Assembly (NCBI GenBank): GCA_025558095.1
Contig: JAIVFI010000030.1
Location: 62,001-126,000 of the forward strand
Length of the DNA: 64,000 bases
Direction: 5' to 3'
From: Hyaloraphidium curvatum
Taxonomy: Eukaryota; Monoblepharomycota; Hyaloraphidiomycetes; Hyaloraphidiales; Hyaloraphidiaceae
Below the pieces are notes generated by a model. It was not told the DNA's origin. It saw nothing but the letters and a program-made list of their open reading frames with translations, and ran no database searches. This document shows, piece by piece, positions 1 through 9,954 of the stretch. Within the stretch, counting starts at the first letter, position 1. The number at the start of each line of letters is the position of its first letter. Made by a program: the position numbers and the translations under genes.

Positions 1-2
1 TC

Positions 3-191
3 CACGACCGCGCGATAGCGTCGTTTCAGGACGTCGCCAGGTACAGGGCGAAGCTGTTCGGGTTCGTGGTGTCGTTCGGGACGGTGAGGACGATGCTGGT
101 GACGGGGCTGACGGTCGCCGTCGCGCTGTGGAGCGTGCTGCGGGCTTTCGGGGTGACGGCGACCCTTGAGAGCTTCTGTCCCGTATCATAG
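3..191 (+). CDS. C-terminal end of a multi-pass membrane protein of a repeated family (partial)
   Basis: Only the last 62 codons are inside the window, read in the third frame to the TAG at 189-191. The peptide carries a short amphipathic stretch (ARYRAKLFGFVV), one hydrophobic segment (about TMLVTGLTVAVALWSVL) and a tail GVTATLESFC. The same arrangement of helix, membrane segment and 'G-V-x-V/A-T-x-E-S-x-C' tail recurs at the other window edge (63658-64000, minus) and in weaker form at 7244-8565 and 51436-52910, so this is one member of a local family. The family is not one I recognise. Function is unknown; a location in a membrane is inferred from hydrophobicity. Confidence 0.7.
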   Translation, partial: HDRAIASFQDVARYRAKLFGFVVSFGTVRTMLVTGLTVAVALWSVLRAFGVTATLESFCPVS

Positions 192-404
192 AGGCCAGCG
201 GATGCAGGAAGATCGGTTACTCCCGGAAGTGCTCGGGTTCCGAAGGTGGCGACGTCGTTCCAGTTGTGGCGGCCAAGGAAGTAAGGAACTGGATGGGCTC
301 ATGGGATATTTGGACTAGAAAGCTGGAGTATCTAGTAATTTCCAGGCTTTCTTCCGCCTCTTCCCACTTCTCTCGAAATCGCCGCTGGGCGGCCTCGGCA
401 CCGC

Positions 405-798
405 TCAACTGTCCTCCGCGCACAGGCCCGAGACGCAGACGTCCGAGCCGCAGCAGTCCCCATCCCGGCTGCAGCCCTCGCCCGTGTCGGCACATGCCGG
501 GGCGTACCGCTTGTACAGCGCCCGCCGGTCCCTTGCGGGCGCGACGCAGGCAACCATGCCCGCGGGGGCGCCGGGGTGCGCGTACTCGCAGAACTGGTGG
601 GCGGCGCAATCAGCGCACGAACGGCGGAAGACGGCCGCGGTGGTGGATGGGGGACTGCGCGGAACAGGGGAGTCGTGAGCATCGGGCGGCGAAGGGAAGT
701 CGGCGAACCCACGCCGCGGCGGCCGAGGCGACTGAGGCAACGATTAGGAGGGCGACGATTAGGAGGGCGACGATTTTGACGGCGGTCGTGAACTTCAT
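405..798 (-). CDS. Small secreted cysteine-rich protein (signal peptide, one intron)
   Basis: Exon 1 (798-713) encodes a signal peptide containing VALLIVALLIVASVASA. A 58-nt intron (712-655, GTGGGT...GCGCAG) joins it in phase to exon 2 (654-405). The predicted precursor is about 110 residues. The mature part is rich in Cys: C-x2-C-x5-C-E-Y, then PGAPAGMVAC, a Y-K-R-Y segment and a final C-x6-CC-x4-C-x4-C block. The core (F-C-E-[YF]-x2-PGAP-x-G-x-VAC) is shared with the gene at 54556-55164, so the two are paralogues. The Cys spacing suggests a disulphide-stabilised extracellular protein; effector-like or wall roles are possible but not shown. The hydrophobic core of the signal peptide arises from a direct 15-bp duplication. 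Confidence 0.65.
741..770. repeat. 15-bp direct duplication inside the signal-peptide exon
   Basis: Two adjacent identical 15-bp units (741-755 and 756-770, CGATTAGGAGGGCGA on the plus strand) encode the repeated ALLIV stretch of the secreted protein at 405-798, lengthening its hydrophobic core. Confidence 0.9.
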
Positions 799-1220
799 CG
801 TTGCTCACTCCTGTGTTCGTCGGTGCTTGGGGGGACGTCCCCTTTGACCCTTTATGGGGGATGATTTGATGGGGGATGAGGATCCCGAGTCGGGGGATGC
901 GGGCGGCATCCGGCTGTCCTCCCCGCCGTCATCGACCAGCGATGGGTTGGGCGGATCGACCGGAGACCCAGCGATTCGACTTATGAGCTTGCCTCGACGA
1001 CTAGGTGTCATTTTTGTACGACGGAAAACGCTGTCAAGCGATCCAAGGGGACCGAGGTATAGGCATCCCTTGCGGCGTGCGCTCCCTTTGCCACGAACAC
1101 CGATCCAGCCGATAGTTCATCACGGATCTCGTGCTCGGATACTAAAGTCAGGCGGACATTTTTTTGCATCCGTCGACGCTCCTGTTTCGGCGCTACGGCT
1201 GCCTCCGCTGCAGGTCGGCA
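799..1220. other. Intergenic stretch
   Basis: No convincing gene. Possible promoter of the minus-strand secreted protein ending at 798; a short GGGGGATGA-type direct repeat is visible near 856-876. Open frames here lack recognisable domains. Confidence 0.4.
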
Positions 1221-1592
1221 CTACATCGCCCTTCTGTGGTCCTCCACGCACTCGCCCGACTCGCACAGGCCGGATCCGCGGCACTGGGAGCATATCGATT
1301 GAAGGACTGTCTTAAGGAACTAACGGCACATCGAGTCGCGCTGTTGCGGCCGTAAAATGCGAGTTCGAAACGGACCGAAGGACAGTGAAAGGTTGCTGCG
1401 ATGCGCTCCCATAGCACCGCCCCGATTCGGGATCTCGTGCTCGCAGTAGCTCCCTTCGAAGCTCGAACATCTTTCATATCCATCGCGCGCCAGCATCTCC
1501 TCGGCCGAGGGGCAACAGCTGCTGTTTCGACGAACTCCTTCCCAGCGCGACGGCCAGCAGAAAAAGATGGCAAGAAACCCCAGGAAATGCAA
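1221..1592 (-). CDS. Candidate second small secreted cysteine-rich protein, gene model uncertain
   Basis: An ATG at 1592 opens a frame with a hydrophobic start (MHFLGFLAIFFCW) followed by Cys-rich sequence (SSCCPSAEEM...CSSFEGSYCEHE). Downstream, another frame ends at TAG 1221-1223 with C-x2-C-x5-C-x4-C-VED, which resembles the CC-x4-C-x4-C-AED ending of the neighbour at 405-798; the 'C...F/Y-C-E' motif also matches that family. An intron somewhere between about 1480 and 1310 would have to join the two frames, and I could not fix its borders. It may be a third family member, or a decayed copy. Confidence is low because each half on its own is short. Confidence 0.35.
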
Positions 1593-1760
1593 AAGAAGAG
1601 ACCAAGCCGCAGTTCATCTCGTTGGAAACTTTTGCCCAGAACGCGATTCGTCCCGTCGTTCCAATCTTCGGTGGCCGGGCGGCTTCACTCCGGCTCGGAC
1701 CCGCTCGACCTCCCGACATTGAGCCCACCAGCACCCCCTCGGCAGCCCCGTCTCCCCACG

Positions 1761-2779
1761 ATGCTCCGCGCCACCTCTCTCTTCCGCGCCGTGCGCCAGG
1801 CCGCGCCCCGCCGCACCATGTCGGGCGCTCCGGTGCGCTTCCGCCCGCGACGCGTCGGAACCAGGAACTGACGCGAATTGCTCCCCCTGGACACCTCGGC
1901 CCCGATGTTGCCCCTCATGATACCGATGTGCTTCCGCCGATGTGGTTGCGACGCGTCGCGCGGGACCATAGCTCTACACGGCCGAGGCCACCGCCGTCGG
2001 AGTGGGCTGCCCTTGCCCCTGGAATCGGAAGCCCGCGTCGCTCACAAACCCCCTCCCCCCCTGCATCGCGCGTCCGATTCTCTCTCATAGGCCAGGTACG
2101 CTTTTGTTCCGACTGCCACCGTGGCCGCCCGGGCGCTGAACCTCCCCGCAGGAACGGCCACGTGAAGTCGAGCGACGGGATCCTGGACTTCGACCTGTCG
2201 GTGCCCAAGGGCATGGGCGGGCCGGGGGGTGCCAAGACTAACCCAGAGCAGCTGTTTGCCGCTGGGTAAGTCCCCCGTGGGGCCGTGGTGTGTCCAATTC
2301 TGACCTTCTGAGCCGTCGACGTGCTCCCCGCGGCCAAACAGCTACTCTGCCTGCTTCGGAGGCGCGCTTGGTGCCGCGCAGGGCATGCTGAAGCTGCCGA
2401 AGTGGGTCTCCTGCCTCCTTTTCGTGGTTTTGGGCACCGATGGACCGGCCGACCCTCACAGGCTGCCCGACAACATGAGCGTCAACGCAAAGGTCTCGAT
2501 CGGCAAGGGCGAGGGCGGCTTCGACCTCGCCGTGGACTTTGTCGTCACCGCTGTGGGCACTTCCGTCTCCAGCTCGCGGTGCGGCTGGATCGACTGATCA
2601 CTACCATTGCAGCCCGGCTACGACAAGGCGGACCTGCAGAAGATCATCGACAAGGCGCACACCGGTGGGCCCTCCATCTTTACCTCACGTTGCTTCGGAT
2701 CTGAACCGCGCTCTCGGCAGTCTGCCCGTACTCCCGGGCGACCAAGGGCAACATGCCCGTGACGACCGTCATCGGCTGA
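1761..2779 (+). CDS. ohr: Organic hydroperoxide resistance protein (Ohr/OsmC family), probably mitochondrial
   Basis: Eight exons: 1761-1832, 1972-2001, 2091-2095, 2152-2265, 2342-2401, 2462-2552, 2613-2664 and 2721-2779, giving 160 residues in a consistent frame. The product shows the Ohr signature: LYTAEATAVG near the start, a TNPEQLFAAGYSACFGGAL segment with the peroxidatic Cys, and VCPYSRATKGN with the resolving Cys. The family reduces organic hydroperoxides through this Cys pair. The first 20 or so residues are Arg-rich and hydroxylated (MLRATSLFRAVRQAAPRR), like a mitochondrial targeting peptide. The family is mainly bacterial, so transfer or endosymbiotic origin is likely, yet the gene now holds seven introns. 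The third exon is only 5 nt; without it the frame between LYTAEATAVG and RNGHVKSSDG is lost. Confidence 0.9.
2091..2095 (+). other. 5-nt microexon of the Ohr gene
   Basis: GCCAG lies between a strong acceptor (TCTCTCATAG, ends 2090) and a strong donor (GTACGC, from 2096). The upstream exon ends in phase 0 and the downstream exon needs two preceding bases; only this exon restores V-G-A-R-N-G, matching the G-[GA]-R-[DN]-G seen in Ohr proteins. Confidence 0.75.
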
Positions 2780-3179
2780 GCATCCTGCTTTCCTCCACTT
2801 CTTTCTTGGCATCTATCGCCCGAATGTTCCGTGGTTGAATGCGCAGCCTTTTCCGCGCGCGGCTGGCATCGCAGGTCCGGGCGGTGTTTGCCTTTGGCGT
2901 GGGTGGCGTCCGGCCGGGCTGTGCGCCAATGCGACGGGCCCTGACGTCCGTCCGTCCAGCTTTCGGCCTCATACGGCACCGAAGAAGGAAGCAAAGTTGT
3001 CGGCTTCAACCTCCGTCCATTCGAGAAAGGAAACCTGGCTTCCATCGCGCGGGAGTTGCGGCGGCGGAACTGTTGTGGGTCCAGCGACTCAGCGGGATGC
3101 CGCAGCTCCGCCCCTTCGGGATCTGGCCGGCCAACACCGCCCGCGGCCCCCCCAGTTCACCCCAGCTCACACCGGACAC
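2780..3179. other. Intergenic stretch between Ohr and thaumatin-like genes
   Basis: No gene seen. The last part before 3180 is C-rich and probably holds the promoter and 5' leader of the thaumatin-like gene. Confidence 0.4.
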
Positions 3180-4816
3180 ATGCTCCTCGCCGCGCTCCTC
3201 GCCGTGCTGCTCCTGGCGAGCGGCGCGCGCGCGACGCCCACGCCCTCCGCCTGCGGGCCGGGCGTCTGCGGGGACGGCATCCTCTGCTGCGACGACTGGT
3301 TCCTCGGTGCGCCCTCCTCCTTCCCTTCCTCTCGCGATTCGGGCTGACTCGCTGGACTTCTGCACGCAGGCGCCAAGTGCTACCTCGCCGAGGTGATGGT
3401 CTGCACGCCCGACCTCGGGCGGGCCGCGGGCGACCTGTCGCTGTGCCCCGTCGGCACCTGGGCATGCGACAGAGCGTGCTATGACCCGTCGAAGTACCGA
3501 TGCGAGGGTGGGAAACTGGAGCTGGGGCCGGCTACGGCTACGGGAACTGGGACGGGGACGACAGAGACGGCGGCGCCCGAGACGACGAGCAGGGTGGTGC
3601 CGACCACCTCGCCGCGCCGCAAGACGACGAGCAAGGGGCCCAAGGCGACGACGACAAAGGCCCGCAAGACGGCCACGACGCGCAAGACGACCACCAAGCG
3701 CCCGACGACCAAGCGCCGGACGACCAAATCCCTCACCGCGGCCCGCAAGTCAACCTCCCGCCCGGTCCCCAAGGCCACGTCCAAGATTCCAGCCCCCCCG
3801 CCGACGACCACCAAATCCGGTCCCGCCCCCACGCAGACCGCCGACCTCCGCATCAAGAACTCGTGCACCTCCACCCTGTGGTTCGAAGCCCGCTGGATGG
3901 GCAAACCCCTACCCGGCCACGCGAGCACCATCACGCGCGCCCTCCCGGGCGAGTACGTTGACTACGTCATCCCCGCCGACGGCCTCGATTCGACGCGGTT
4001 CTGGGGCAAGTTCGGGTGCGACGACCGGGGGAGGAACTGCCTCGTCGGGGACAGTATGGGGTTCTACCCGGGGAACGAGTGCCCGCCCGGGGGGTGCAAC
4101 CCGCCGATCGACAGCCTCTTCGAGGCGACGTGGGGTTGCAAGCCGGGGACGGGGTGCCATGCCGCAAAGCCCACTACGTGGTTTGATACGACCCAGGTCC
4201 GTTTCCGCTGCTGTTGCGTGCGCGATAGCTGACTCTTTGCGCCCTCCAGGTCGACGGCTGGACGATCCCGTACCGCCTCCGCGCCTTCGGCGAGACCGAC
4301 CGCTGCGACTGCAAGGCCGGCGTCTGCGGCTTCTCCGGCGTCGATGCCACCCGCCTGACGCTGGACAAATGCCCCACCGCCGACGACCTCTCGTGGTCGG
4401 GCCGATGGGCGACAACGACCAACGGCTCCAACCTCTCGGCCGTGAACCTGCTCGCCGCCCGGAACGGCGTCGCGGTGGGCTGCATCTCGCCGTGCAAGAT
4501 CTTGACCTTCGCCCCGCCATGGGGCTTTGGCGAGAAGGAATCCGCGGGCGGCGCGGCCACGTACATGTGCTGTCCCACCCCCGATCCCAACCCCGCCACG
4601 TGCCGCCCCGAGACGGGCTGCCTCCTCTCGCCCGAGTGCAACGCGGGGCCGGTCAAGGACACGCAGTACGTGCGGACGGTCAACACGCTGGCGCCGGGGA
4701 TCTACGCCTTCAGCTACGACGACGAGGTCGGGCTGCACGCGTGCCCGGCAGGGACGGTGGTGTACGAGTTTGAGTTCTGCCCTGAGGGATCGGGGGAGTA
4801 CCCGATGCGGGTGTGA
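3180..4816 (+). CDS. Secreted thaumatin-like protein with N-terminal Cys-rich domain and Thr/Lys/Arg-rich linker
   Basis: Three exons (3180-3306, 3370-4196, 4250-4816) give 506 residues. Residues 1-18 form a signal peptide (MLLAALLAVLLLASGARA). Residues about 25-95 are Cys-rich (CGPGVCGDGILCC onward). Residues about 96-199 are a Thr/Lys/Arg/Pro-rich linker, probably O-glycosylated. From about 200 the protein is thaumatin-like (PR-5 fold): IKNSCTSTLWFEARW at the start, TTWFDTTQVDGWTIPYRL in the middle, a CDCKAGVCGFSGVDAT segment, and YAFSYDDEVGLHACP near the end. Thaumatin-like proteins act outside the cell, often on beta-glucans. The N-terminal Cys domain plus linker suggests a wall- or chitin-anchoring module, which is inference. 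Intron phases agree at both junctions. Confidence 0.85.
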
Positions 4817-5530
4817 GGGCGTCGACGGCACCGCGGTGTTGCCCTTGGCGAGCACTCTCCTCACGTTGGCGGGCACGGCCGGCCGGGGGGCGGCACGGAG
4901 CAGCGGGCCCAAAGGCGACGCGCGGAAGAAGGCGGCGGCCTCTGCGAAGCCGCCGTCGAGCGACGCGGCCGCCAGGGACTCAGCAAGATCCGCCATGGCC
5001 GATTAAATTACGTCAGAGGCTCGGCGGCCGCGCTGCCGGTTCACGGTACGGTAGACGCGACGTTGTTGACTTGATGTCGAACCTGCCTAGGTCATCCACC
5101 CCGGCGCGGTGCTCCTCATCTAGCTCCATCCCGCCGATCAACCACGCGGATCCAGCTCGCAAAGTTCTTCGGAAAGCCGAGGAGAGGTTGCTTGTCGGGG
5201 GCGGACACCGCGCATCCGGATGTACTATGTAATCTTTGCTCCTCAACCGCGCTGAGCTTCTGGGCCTCAGCAGGCTCGCGGGAGGTTTCTTCCCCGGTCC
5301 CAACCCCGCGGGCACTCCTTTGATGCCGCCAAAGTGGACGGAAGGGGCATCCGGGACGGATCGATGATCTCGCGGAGCGAGTGAGGGACGCCGGGCCCTG
5401 CAGGGCCAGACGCGCGCAAGCCGCCCGGTCCAAAGTCCCGATTATATCGTACCCAAAGTAGCGTGGTCCTCATACAAAGTTGCTCCTCCTGCAATACCCG
5501 TCTACCCATCCATCCTTTTGTAGCCGGCGC
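4817..5530. other. Convergent intergenic region
   Basis: Lies between the ends of the thaumatin-like gene (plus) and the GPI-type secreted gene (minus). No supported gene; open frames here have no domain and no splice logic. Confidence 0.45.
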
Positions 5531-6473
5531 CTAGTACATGGCGGCGGCGGCGGCAGCGGCGGCGGCACCGAGCACGGGCATCAGCGTGGCGCGGACCATG
5601 CTGCCAGCGCCGGGGCGGCTGGTGGTCGCGGTGGCGGTGACAGCGGCGAAGGGGATGGTGGGGGAGCCGTTGACGACGGCGGCGCACTTGGCGGTCAGGG
5701 CGACTGCGGGGGGGAGTTGTCAGCGCGGGGTAAAGGGCGGGGAAGGGCGAGACTTACAGACGGAGGGGCCGAGCGAAAGGGTGCCGCAGTTGCCGGCGGT
5801 GACGTTGAAGGTGCCGACGCCGGTGAAGGGGATCTGCATCGACAGGAAAACGCGTCACTTGAGGCGGCCAGCAGGCGACGGGGAGAAACCCACGGTGCAG
5901 GCGTCGTTACCGAAGAAGGCCATGGTGCCCGAAGCGGCGCCAGGGGCGCAGGCAGGGCGGCCGAAGGCGGGGATGCCGATGAAGCCGAGGGGCACGCACT
6001 GGTTGGCGATCACGGCGGCGGCGGTGAGGTAGGTGCCGGTGCAGGTGGCGCCGGACCACTGGGTGACGACAAAGTACTCGCCCTGCGGATGGGAGCGGGG
6101 CGTCAGCGCTGGGCCGGGCGCGGAAATGGGGCGCGGAAACCGACCGAGCCCTGGAGGGTGAAGGACGGGGGGGCGTTGGCGTTGCAGGTCTGGGTCACGT
6201 CGTAGTTGACTGTGGCGTTACTGGGAATGCAGGCGACGTTGCCCTGGCAGGTGGTCGGCAGGTTCGCCTGGACTGCTCGGCAGGAGAGGGAAAGGGGGGA
6301 CATGATCAGTGAGGAGCGGGTGGGGGCCCGGGCGTCAACGCACAGAGCTGCGGCGCGGTGGCGTTGACTTTGCAGCCCGAGCCGGGGATGAAGCCGTCGA
6401 TGATGGTCGCGGCGCGCGCGGGGGCGGCGGCCAGCGCGAGGGCGGCGAGGATGACGGCGGCGGCGGCGCGCAT
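5531..6473 (-). CDS. Secreted, probably GPI-anchored protein of unknown function
   Basis: Five exons on the minus strand (6473-6344, 6272-6145, 6082-5894, 5833-5758, 5703-5531) give 231 residues with all phases matching. The N-terminus is a signal peptide (AAAAVILAALALAAAPARA). The body has about ten Cys and several N-glycosylation sequons (for example N-A-T, N-V-T). The last 40 residues are Thr/Ser-rich and then a small-residue hydrophobic tail (VLGAAAAAAAAMY), typical of a GPI-attachment signal. I do not recognise the ectodomain. A role at the cell surface or in the wall is inferred. The gene converges with the thaumatin-like gene. Confidence 0.75.
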
Positions 6474-7243
6474 TTCGGCGGGGCGGCGGCGGGGCGGCGG
6501 GCGCTGAGACGGCGATCCGAAAGGCGCGGCGGGGTTGTGGCCGACGGCGGAGAGGCGCGGGTCGAGTGACTCGGCGGGGGAGCAGAAAAGGTGGGGGGGT
6601 GCGCGGGCCGGGCCACCCAGCCGGCAGGGGACTAAGCCCCGATTCCCGGCCCCCGCGCAATCAAGCCGGCCGACGGGCGGCGCGATCGCCGGATCGGGCG
6701 CGGTAACAGGATCGGCATCGCAGGACATTGCGCAAAGGCCCCTCGGGACGCATCCGGCAGGGCGGAAAGCACGAGTGACCCGCCCAGGCGCCGAATGATC
6801 CTTGCCCTTGCGTCGACGCCACCACCGGGGACTCGTACCGGCCAAAGGAAGCGCGGATGGGGTTGCAGTAAGCTTAAATAAACCGATCGGCGATTCAGAT
6901 ATGGGCCATCCGCGCGATTCGTCGCTCGGCGGGCCTGCGCGATGTGTCTCCCATCTTTGTCACCCAATCAAATCGAATCCCCCGCATGTGCTTTCCAATG
7001 TTCCAATAGATGGCGCACTTACAAATGACGCTCTACGCCGTTTCGTCGGACAAATAAACCGCGCGCAGGGTGCCTGCCTCGACAACGGCTCCGGGATCAG
7101 GCCCTGATCACTGGGAACCGTCAGCGAGTTAGGTGGCCTCTGCCTCGGAAACCGCCCCTCGTCCTTCGGCATTAGTAAACGCGTTGAAACGCGTTTTTGG
7201 CGTTGCCGATCGTATGGGAGCCTGCTGTGCGGCCGCCGCTTGA
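6474..7243. other. Intergenic stretch
   Basis: No gene seen. It holds the upstream region of the minus-strand GPI-type gene and the 5' side of the membrane-family copy. An ATG at 7214 is in frame with that copy but is followed by a TGA at 7241-7243. Confidence 0.4.
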
Positions 7244-8565
7244 GGCCCGCGTCCGCCGGCGGAACCGTTCTCCAAATGGACCGGGGACGCCTTCCTCGCC
7301 TCCCTCCGCCTCGCCTCGCCGGGGCTGGCCGCGTGGACAAGGGCGCAGATCGCCGTGGCGCCGTGGGTTGCCGGCCACGTGCGGCTGCGCTACACGGCCT
7401 TCTGGGTCCTGGGGTTGGCGCTGCTGCCGATCCAGTGGATCGCCAACAACGGCAGGTTCGGCACGGCGCAGCTGGCCGCGGGCACGGCGAGCTCGGCGGT
7501 GCTGGGGCTGGGCGGCATTGCCGCGGCGCTCTCGTCCAGGGGCTACGGTTCGCGGTACGAGGCGCCGGCGGGGTTCGGGCAGCACACGCTGGCCGTCGTC
7601 GCGCGGTGGGCGCAGCTGGTCCTCGGAGATCCGGCGGACAAGGGGCGGTCTTCGAAGCTGCTCGTGCACGACCCCAAGGACGGGCTCTGTCCCTGCCCGC
7701 TGCCGACGTGCGCGCGGGGCACGGTGGCGCTGGCCGGCCCCATCCGCTTCGCCGAATCCGCCCTTCGCTTGTCCAGTGCGTGGCTGTGGACGATCTTCTA
7801 CTCCTTGTGGATGCCGGCGGTGACATTCGCCGCGTTCACGTGGCGCACGCCGTGGGCCGCCACCCTTTGCGCGGTCTACATCGCTCTGAACCTCGAATTT
7901 CACTGTGCCAACGTCATCGTAATCCAGCCTCTGAGCTACGTTTCCCTGGAGCTCACCCTCAGGCTCCACAACCGGGCCATGTCGCTGGCCCTGGACTACC
8001 TCGTCCGGCGCTGCGGCCTGCCCGCGACCGAGGACCCGGCGCCGCCGTCGGGACCGCCGCCGGACGACGAGACGTACATCCTCCTCTACGAATCCATGAC
8101 CGCCGTATGGCAGCATCGCATCCGCTCGGCGGCGTTCAGCACCCGCCTCCTCGCCGTCGGCATCGTCGCCCTCGCGTTGACCGCCGTCGCCGGGATCGCG
8201 GCGGGCAACTGCCTCCCCGCCGCCTTCTTCTTCCTCCTGGCCTGCTACCTCCTCGTGCTCGCCTCGGACCTGGCCAACTTCTCAGAGAGCACCTCGCACG
8301 TCGCCGCCGTCCGCGCGCTGCTCCTCCGCGCGCGCACCCGCCTCCGCAGGCTGGCCCTCTCCCCGTCTCTCCCGCCCGCGCGGCTCGCCCTGGCGGAGAC
8401 TTGGACGCCTCGCCGGGGTGTTTGGCCAGGTACATGGGGTTCGCGGTGGACAGGGCGGTGGCGCGGAACGTGGCGTCGACGCTGTTTGCGATGGCGGTCG
8501 GGCTCTGGAGCGTTTTGAGGGGGAGCGGAGTCAGCGTGGGCCTGGAGATGGCCTGCGGGGGCTGA
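7244..8565 (+). CDS. Multi-pass membrane protein family member, 5' end unresolved and possible frameshift
   Basis: The main frame is open from 7244 to about 8410 and encodes several hydrophobic segments (YTAFWVLGLALLPIQWIANN, LLAVGIVALALTAVAGIAAG, AAFFFLLACYLLVLASDL). It aligns with the copy at 51436-52910 over NNGRFGTAQ/NDGRFGMPQ and the GN/SC-L-P-x-FFFLL/FLLLL region. The C-terminus, with TLFAMAVGLWSVL and a short tail, lies in another frame ending at 8565. The change of frame could be a 65-nt intron (8365-8429, GTCTCT...GGCCAG, phase-compatible) or a 1-bp lesion. No in-frame ATG survives upstream: the ATG at 7214 is cut off by TGA 7241. So this is either a gene with an unseen first exon or a recently damaged copy. 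Function unknown. Confidence 0.55.
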
Positions 8566-8854
8566 AGTGTCGGCGTTGCTGCCAAAAGATGGTTCTGCGG
8601 TCTTCCAGGTGTTGTGGTGGGGGCTTGTCGCGAAACACCGCATCTCCCGCCGGCTGCGGAGACCACCGCCCGGGCAAGAAAATGGCATGTCCGTCAGTGT
8701 AGCTGATTCACGGCTGCATGATGATCTGCAGTACTGTATTTTTTGTTCTGAGCGGGCCGGCGGAGCGAACTGGACGCTGGCCTGGCTGAGCAAGTTGAGA
8801 TCCGCGAGCCAGCAACACCGCCGCCCTTCCCCGCTGCCGCTGCAAGCCCGCGCC

Positions 8855-9665
8855 ATGGCCGCCATCGCTGTTGCACGTGCGTCGCGGTGGCGTGAATTGC
8901 AGCCGCCGCTAACGGGCCCGCAGCGCGCTCCGGCGTCAGCATCGTCCTCCCGCGCATTGCGGAGGGAGCCGGCCTGCTCCCTCAAGCGGCGGCCCCCGCG
9001 CATGTTCCCAGCGGCGCCCTGAACGAAGGGTTCCATGCGCCCGCCGAAGCGCAGGAAGCCGCGAGGGTCATCTTCCCGGGAGCAGCGCCCGCCGTTTATC
9101 ATGTGCAGGCGACCGCTGATGTCGCTACAAACGTCGAGGTTGCTAGTGAAGGCGCCGGAAACGCGCTCGTCGACGTTCCCGCCGCGGCTCCCCGCGCTCC
9201 CCGGGCGGGCAGGAGGGTGAACCTCGGGGCCGGGCTCCGAGACCTCGCGGTAAGCCAGGGCCGGACAACGGAGAGGTCGAGCAGCTGAGTGCCCGCCCTC
9301 CCTACACCAGTACGAAGCCGTCATCACCGTGGCAGCGGAATCCAGCTGCAATGTTCTCACAAGGGCGCCGGCGACGGTCCTCGCTGCACCCGTCAGCGCC
9401 GGCTTCGGGGCGGTCGTAATGCACAGCTACGCCAGCCAGCTCAAGGATCTCACTGGCAACGATGTAGGGCTGCTTGCGACGCCGTCTTGCTTCTGAACGC
9501 TGATCGCGTCGCCCGGGCTTCCAGATCATGCGCTGGACCTGCACCGGGGCGGCGATCTTCGGATTCGCAGCCTTGGGGAGCACGGTGGTCTATTACATCT
9601 TTGAGAGGCCCACGTACCCTGGAAACCCGCCCCGGGGTAGGGCGGCGGGCATCGCCCTGCAGTGA
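8855..9665 (+). CDS. Unknown protein with one C-terminal membrane segment
   Basis: Four exons (8855-8876, 8924-9249, 9311-9463, 9525-9665) yield 213 residues with matching phases. The first intron is only 47 nt and shows a clear branch site (GCTAACGGG) before CCGCAG. The protein has an Ala/Val-rich N-terminal part (SIVLPRIAEGAG...), a middle segment (APATVLAAPVSAGFGAVVM) and a C-terminal hydrophobic helix (IFGFAALGSTVVYYIFERP). I do not recognise a family. Membrane association through the C-terminal helix is inferred. The very short first exon makes the start less certain, but the frame stays open and phase-consistent throughout. Confidence 0.5.
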
Positions 9666-9954
9666 AGTTGCACCCGAGTCGCCCAAGAGCAAGTTGCAGA
9701 GCGGACATGCCGCTAGCGAGCTAGCTGGTCATTGCAACAGCCCTGTCGGCTCTCTGCCATTTATTTGACAATAGTGGAGCGTTGCGAAGGAGGAATTCGA
9801 AGTGCTCCAGTCCATCATTGTTCGTCGTGGTGAGCAGGGACAGATAAAGCTTCGCAAGTAACACTCAAATGCACATTTCAATCGATCTCCTAACTCGGTC
9901 CACATCCAAATAGCGCCGTCCCGCCCTAAAGCCCCATTGCTCGGCAGCTCCAGA

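Noticed and set aside
1193-1573. 126-codon minus frame with NRYAP resembling the KRYAP of the Cys-rich family
   Set aside because: The resemblance is only a few residues; the other frame over the same bases has the expected Cys spacing, so I favoured that one.
3481-4773. Long plus-strand open frame overlapping the thaumatin-like gene
   Set aside because: It is the Arg/Pro-rich alternative frame of a GC-rich coding region; the thaumatin frame has clear domain matches and good splice sites.
7172-8116. 314-codon minus-strand frame opposite the membrane-family gene
   Set aside because: Composition is Arg/Gly/Pro-rich with no domain, and the plus strand shows homology to three other copies in the window.
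8245-9360. 371-codon minus-strand frame
   Set aside because: Opposes both the membrane-family copy and the spliced gene at 8855-9665, has no recognisable motif and a shadow-like composition.
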